The notes under the pieces were generated by a model, which did no database searches, was not told where the DNA came from, and saw nothing but the letters and a program-made list of their open reading frames with translations. A stretch of 7,896 bases of DNA from Acholeplasmataceae bacterium (GTDB lineage: Bacteria > Bacillota_I > Bacilli_A > Acholeplasmatales > Acholeplasmataceae), in the NCBI GenBank assembly GCA_012520715.1, contig JAAYNT010000015.1, positions 1-7,896 on the forward strand. Reading direction: 5' to 3'. The translations under genes and the position numbers were made by a program. Below are positions 5,496 to 7,896 of the stretch, in pieces. Position 1 is the first letter of the stretch. Each line of letters starts with the position of its first letter.

Positions 5496-5674
5496 GTTAA
5501 AAAGATGCCAATTTTTTTATATATATTACAATAATATATATGTAATTTTTGATAATTTTAATAATTTGAAAAAATAAATACAAGAAATGGACTAATGCTG
5601 AAAATGTTTTACTTGTGTTTTGAAAAATATAATTAATTAATTTGTCTAAATATAGGCCTCATCTAATCATATTA

Positions 5675-5751
5675 ACACATCGGTTTCGATTATATTCGAA
5701 ACTAATAGAAAAACCGACAACAACTTCGATTATACTCGAAATGTGTCGGTT
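5675..5751. repeat. Nested inverted repeats with two TTCGA-N6-TCGAA palindromes
   Basis: Two near-identical palindromes, GTTTCGA-TTATAT-TCGAAAC (5683-5702) and TTCGA-TTATAC-TCGAA (5725-5740), lie exactly 40 bp apart. They are embedded in longer arms: CGGTTT (5681-5686) can pair with AAACCG (5711-5716), AACCGACA (5712-5719) with TGTCGGTT (5744-5751), and ACACAT (5675-5680) with ATGTGT (5741-5746). The first two pairings share bases and exclude each other. It may be an RNA switch, a pair of operators, or a small repeat insertion. Confidence 0.55.
5707..5751 (-). terminator. Terminator of the lepB-rbgA-rnhB operon
   Basis: On the minus strand AACCGACA (5751-5744) pairs with TGTCGGTT (5719-5712), and the enclosed loop has its own TTCGA/TCGAA stem. 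A run of five T (5713-5709) follows. It lies about 30 nt after the rnhB stop, as expected for an operon end. The downstream CGGTTT/AAACCG pairing competes for the second arm, so efficiency could depend on folding. Confidence 0.65.
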
Positions 5752-5779
5752 AAAATTAATTTATAGTAATCTTTTTATA

Positions 5780-6376
5780 TTAATATGAATTTTTAATTGG
5801 TTTAAAAGTTTTACGATGAATTGGTGTAATGCCATATGTTTTGATTGCTTCTAGATGTTTTTTGGTTGGATAACCCATATGTTTATTAAATCCATATTGA
5901 GGATATTTTATATGATATTCATTCATTAAATTATCACGATGTGTTTTAGCAACTATTGAAGCTGCTGCAATAGATAAGCTTAACTGATCTCCTTTAGTTA
6001 TTGAAATTGATTTAATATCAGTATTAATCTTAACATGATCAATTAATATTAATTCTGGTTTTACATCTAAATTATCAATAGCTCTAGTCATTGCTAGTTT
6101 AGTAGCATTTAAGATGTTTAACTCATCAATTTCAATTGCGGATGCAACTCCAATTCCAATTGATACCGCATTAGATTTAATTTCATCTAACGCTTCAATT
6201 CTTTTCTTTGGTGTTAGTTTCTTTGAATCGTTAACAAGTTCTAAATTAACATTAGGTTTTAATATTACAGCTGCTGCTACAACTGGGCCAGCGAGTGGAC
6301 CCCTTCCAGCTTCATCAACTCCGCATAATAGGGATAATTGGTTATTTAAGCGATAATTGTCATCATGGCTTTTCAA
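5780..6376 (-). CDS. rnhB: Ribonuclease HII
   Basis: Cleaves the RNA strand of RNA-DNA hybrids and starts removal of single ribonucleotides from DNA. 198 residues from the start chosen here. Active-site acids are visible: D21 and E22 in GVDEAGRGPLAGPV, D113 in ELILIDH, D148 in THRDNLM. DSKKLT (50-55), GYPTKKHLEAI (168-178) and C-terminal HRKTF are family hallmarks. There is no upstream ATG in frame. TTG at 6376-6374 has GGAGGG 7 nt upstream, whereas the earlier in-frame TTG at 6391 lies within that ribosome binding site. The start overlaps the end of rbgA by 14 nt, so it is coupled to it as last gene of lepB-rbgA-rnhB. A terminator follows about 30 nt after the stop. Confidence 0.97.
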   Translation of the reverse strand: MKSHDDNYRLNNQLSLLCGVDEAGRGPLAGPVVAAAVILKPNVNLELVNDSKKLTPKKRIEALDEIKSNAVSIGIGVASAIEIDELNILNATKLAMTRAIDNLDVKPELILIDHVKINTDIKSISITKGDQLSLSIAAASIVAKTHRDNLMNEYHIKYPQYGFNKHMGYPTKKHLEAIKTYGITPIHRKTFKPIKNSY

Positions 6377-7205
6377 AGCAAAGCCCTCCAAGTCTTTTAT
6401 CTCTTATATCTTTTAATACAATTGCATATACTCTATCATAGTCAATTTCTCCGCCTCTTGTCAGTGCGCCAAAGTTTGTTCCTATTTGATTAAGTATTTC
6501 AAAAACATCATCAGTAGATGTTAGTTTATATCTTTCTACAAGTGCTGCTTGATAATGTTTTGATAAATATTTAAGTGCGTATATAACGACATCATCAAGT
6601 GGTAATATATCATCTTTAATTGCTCCAGTAATTGCTAAATTATAGCCAATAGTTTTTTCAAACTTTGGCCACAACACCCCTGGAGTATCAAGTAACTCAA
6701 ACTCTTCTGATAGACGATACCACTGAGATTGTCTTGTAACTCCAGGACGGTTTTCAACTTTAGCACCGCCTTTTGCAGTTAAGTTATTAATTAAAGTTGA
6801 TTTACCAACATTAGGTATACCTAAAATCATTGTCTTAAATGGAGCAAGTTGACGACCTCTTCTTAGATTTCTTTCAACTTGTTCTTTTAAGATAACATCT
6901 TTAACTAGGGAATAAATACTTCTTAAACTTTGTGGACTTGTTGCATCAATTGATAAAGTGTAATAACCACTTTGTCTGTAATAATCTTCCCAAAGTGACA
7001 ATATTTTTCGATCTGCTAAATCTTGTTTATTAAATAGTATTAAAACTGGTTTATTATGAAGCCTTCTTAATATTTCAGGATTCATACTAGACATTGGAAT
7101 TCTTGCATCAAGTAAGATCATAACAATTTCAACTTGACGTAAGTTTTTATCTAATTCTCTAAAACTTTTGGCCATATGACCAGGATACCATTGGATTTGA
7201 CTCAT
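6363..7205 (-). CDS. rbgA: Ribosome biogenesis GTPase RbgA (YlqF)
   Basis: Circularly permuted GTPase needed for late assembly of the 50S ribosomal subunit in Firmicutes. 280 residues, the normal length. The permuted motif order is clear: G4 NKQD (59-62) comes before G1 GIPNVGKST (129-137), then G2 PGVTR (154-158) and G3 DTPG (173-176). The N-terminal WYPGHMAK carries His10, equivalent to the catalytic His9 of Bacillus RbgA. The C-terminal domain (about 190-280) binds the ribosome in the family. The ATG at 7205 has AAGGAG 7 nt upstream, made from the last two codons of lepB. The stop TGA is used as a true stop. The 3' end contains the ribosome binding site of rnhB and overlaps that gene. Confidence 0.97.
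   Translation of the reverse strand: MSQIQWYPGHMAKSFRELDKNLRQVEIVMILLDARIPMSSMNPEILRRLHNKPVLILFNKQDLADRKILSLWEDYYRQSGYYTLSIDATSPQSLRSIYSLVKDVILKEQVERNLRRGRQLAPFKTMILGIPNVGKSTLINNLTAKGGAKVENRPGVTRQSQWYRLSEEFELLDTPGVLWPKFEKTIGYNLAITGAIKDDILPLDDVVIYALKYLSKHYQAALVERYKLTSTDDVFEILNQIGTNFGALTRGGEIDYDRVYAIVLKDIRDKRLGGLCFEKP
6384..6389 (-). promoter_or_regulatory. Ribosome binding site deciding the rnhB TTG start
   Basis: GGAGGG inside the 3' end of rbgA, where it also encodes part of Gly-Gly, lies 7 nt before TTG at 6376. It is the strongest purine match in the neighbourhood and argues for the shorter start. Confidence 0.7.
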
Positions 7206-7209
7206 TGTA

Positions 7210-7896
7210 TCACTCCTTAATTGGCCAGATCATTTTACCACCGATTTGTGAGATATGAAAAGCTCCAAGATCTCTTGAATCTGTTGAATTTTCAAAATTA
7301 TCACCTAACGCAATATAATAACCTTCAGCTAAAGTTATTTCAAATGGTGGTTCTTCAAGGGCACTAAATTGATGTTGAACTAGTTTATAATACTCAGTAA
7401 CTGTAAAATGGGTAGGCTTGCCTGCTTGTTTTTGTGCTTGGCTTATAAATTCAACATTATTAATAAATAATTGACCAACTACATCAATTCTTCTAAATCT
7501 TATCCTATCGCCTGGTACGGCGATAATTCTTTTAATAATAAAATCTGAATTATCTCCATTTAGTGATTTGTTTTCAATAATAACAATATCATTTCTTTTT
7601 GGCTTATATTCAAATTTATAGATTAATATATTTTGTCCATCTTGTAGGGTTGGCTCCATAGATCTTTGATAAACTCTTCCCGGTACTAAGATATTTGCAA
7701 ATACCATAATAAATATCGATACGGGTAATAAGACAAATGAAGTCCAATCAAATATTTTATATCTTATTGAAAGAGCTGTTAAATATTCTTGTTTAACTGT
7801 TAGTTTTACAACAATGTAAAATTGATAAATTATTGAAAGCGTAGCCAGTACTAAATAGACAATCATTACCCATGTCATGGTTAATGGATTGTCATA
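7210..7896 (-). CDS. lepB: Type I signal peptidase, 5' end probably beyond window
   Basis: Membrane serine/lysine protease that removes signal peptides from exported proteins. Counting from the Met at 7878: hydrophobic segments at about 3-26 and 45-65, catalytic Ser73 in QRSMEPTLQDG, catalytic Lys116 in IIKRIIAVPGD, and the GDNFENSTDSRDLG box at 192-205. Two membrane segments before the catalytic domain is one more than the simplest Gram-positive form. The frame stays open for six more codons to the window edge and no ribosome binding site precedes the ATG at 7878, so the real start may lie outside. Its end, K-E-TGA, supplies the ribosome binding site of rbgA 4 nt away. It lies upstream of rbgA-rnhB in one operon, beside ribosome and replication genes as often seen in Firmicutes. 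Confidence 0.94.
   Translation of the reverse strand, partial: YDNPLTMTWVMIVYLVLATLSIIYQFYIVVKLTVKQEYLTALSIRYKIFDWTSFVLLPVSIFIMVFANILVPGRVYQRSMEPTLQDGQNILIYKFEYKPKRNDIVIIENKSLNGDNSDFIIKRIIAVPGDRIRFRRIDVVGQLFINNVEFISQAQKQAGKPTHFTVTEYYKLVQHQFSALEEPPFEITLAEGYYIALGDNFENSTDSRDLGAFHISQIGGKMIWPIKE

Larger units (their letters stand above)
5446..5779. other. 334-bp gene-free region between rnhB and topA
   Basis: It holds the topA promoter next to the gene (5468-5495) and the nested inverted-repeat/terminator element next to rnhB (5675-5751). The middle (about 5500-5670) is very AT-rich, with runs such as ATATATTACAATAATATATA, and I see no ORF with a credible ribosome binding site on either strand. 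In related Firmicutes dprA occupies this place. No trace of it is readable. Confidence 0.6.

Noticed and set aside
5521..5550. ATTACA/TGTAAT hairpin in the AT-rich gap as a plus-strand terminator
   Set aside because: Only six weak base pairs around a 10-nt loop, and no plus-strand gene is present to be terminated.
5594..5635. Short plus-strand ORF starting ATGCTGAAAATG
   Set aside because: Only 13 codons, no ribosome binding site and no promoter on that strand.
6114..6356. Plus-strand 80-codon open frame inside rnhB
   Set aside because: Fully covered by RNase HII coding sequence on the other strand, including its active-site motif.
1..7896. CRISPR array, insertion sequence, tRNA or rRNA
   Set aside because: No regularly spaced repeats, no transposase-like frame with terminal repeats, and no tRNA or rRNA signature was seen on either strand.

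Overview
The window is AT-rich, tightly packed bacterial chromosome. Every recognisable gene lies on the minus strand, so the transcriptional order is the reverse of the coordinates. Tryptophan is encoded by TGG (for example in the RbgA QWYPGH and TopA WHLAS motifs) and TGA is used as a real stop (rbgA, lepB), so this is not a UGA=Trp Mycoplasma or Spiroplasma. The low GC content, Bacillus-like gene content and short intergenic spaces suggest a standard-code Mollicute relative (Acholeplasma, Izemoplasma or Haloplasma type) or another very AT-rich Firmicute. The species cannot be fixed from the sequence.

Layout in transcription order. (1) 7896-5780: a lepB-rbgA-rnhB operon (type I signal peptidase, 50S-maturation GTPase, RNase HII) with overlapping or nearly abutting genes, closed by a hairpin terminator inside an unusual set of nested inverted repeats (5675-5751). 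(2) A 334-bp gene-free stretch, then topA (5445-3625) from its own consensus promoter. (3) A 205-bp gap holding a perfectly spaced promoter, three successive hairpins and an intrinsic terminator: a candidate ~104-nt small RNA with three exposed CCCC motifs. (4) ftsY-ylxM-ffh (3419-735), the SRP receptor, the SRP-associated HTH protein and the SRP GTPase, from a promoter whose -35 region lies in a 20-bp perfect palindrome. (5) A ~310-bp regulatory region, then the first 140 codons of a MalK/UgpC/MsmX-type sugar ABC transporter ATPase, cut by the window edge just inside the LSGGQ signature.

The coding genes are housekeeping: protein export and targeting (lepB, ftsY, ffh, ylxM), ribosome assembly (rbgA), RNA/DNA hybrid removal (rnhB) and supercoiling control (topA). 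They join two clusters that are conserved but separate in Bacillus: the rplS-ylqF-rnhB-dprA-topA stretch and the smc-ftsY-ylxM-ffh stretch. dprA and smc are not at their usual places.

The novelty is in the non-coding parts. The strongest case is the leader of the ABC ATPase gene. It has two consensus promoters, two palindromes between them, a 25-codon ORF with a good ribosome binding site, and a hairpin plus seven-T terminator that begins at the stop codon of that ORF. This looks like translation-coupled attenuation. The second is the candidate small RNA between topA and ftsY. The third is the pair of TTCGA-N6-TCGAA palindromes exactly 40 bp apart downstream of rnhB.
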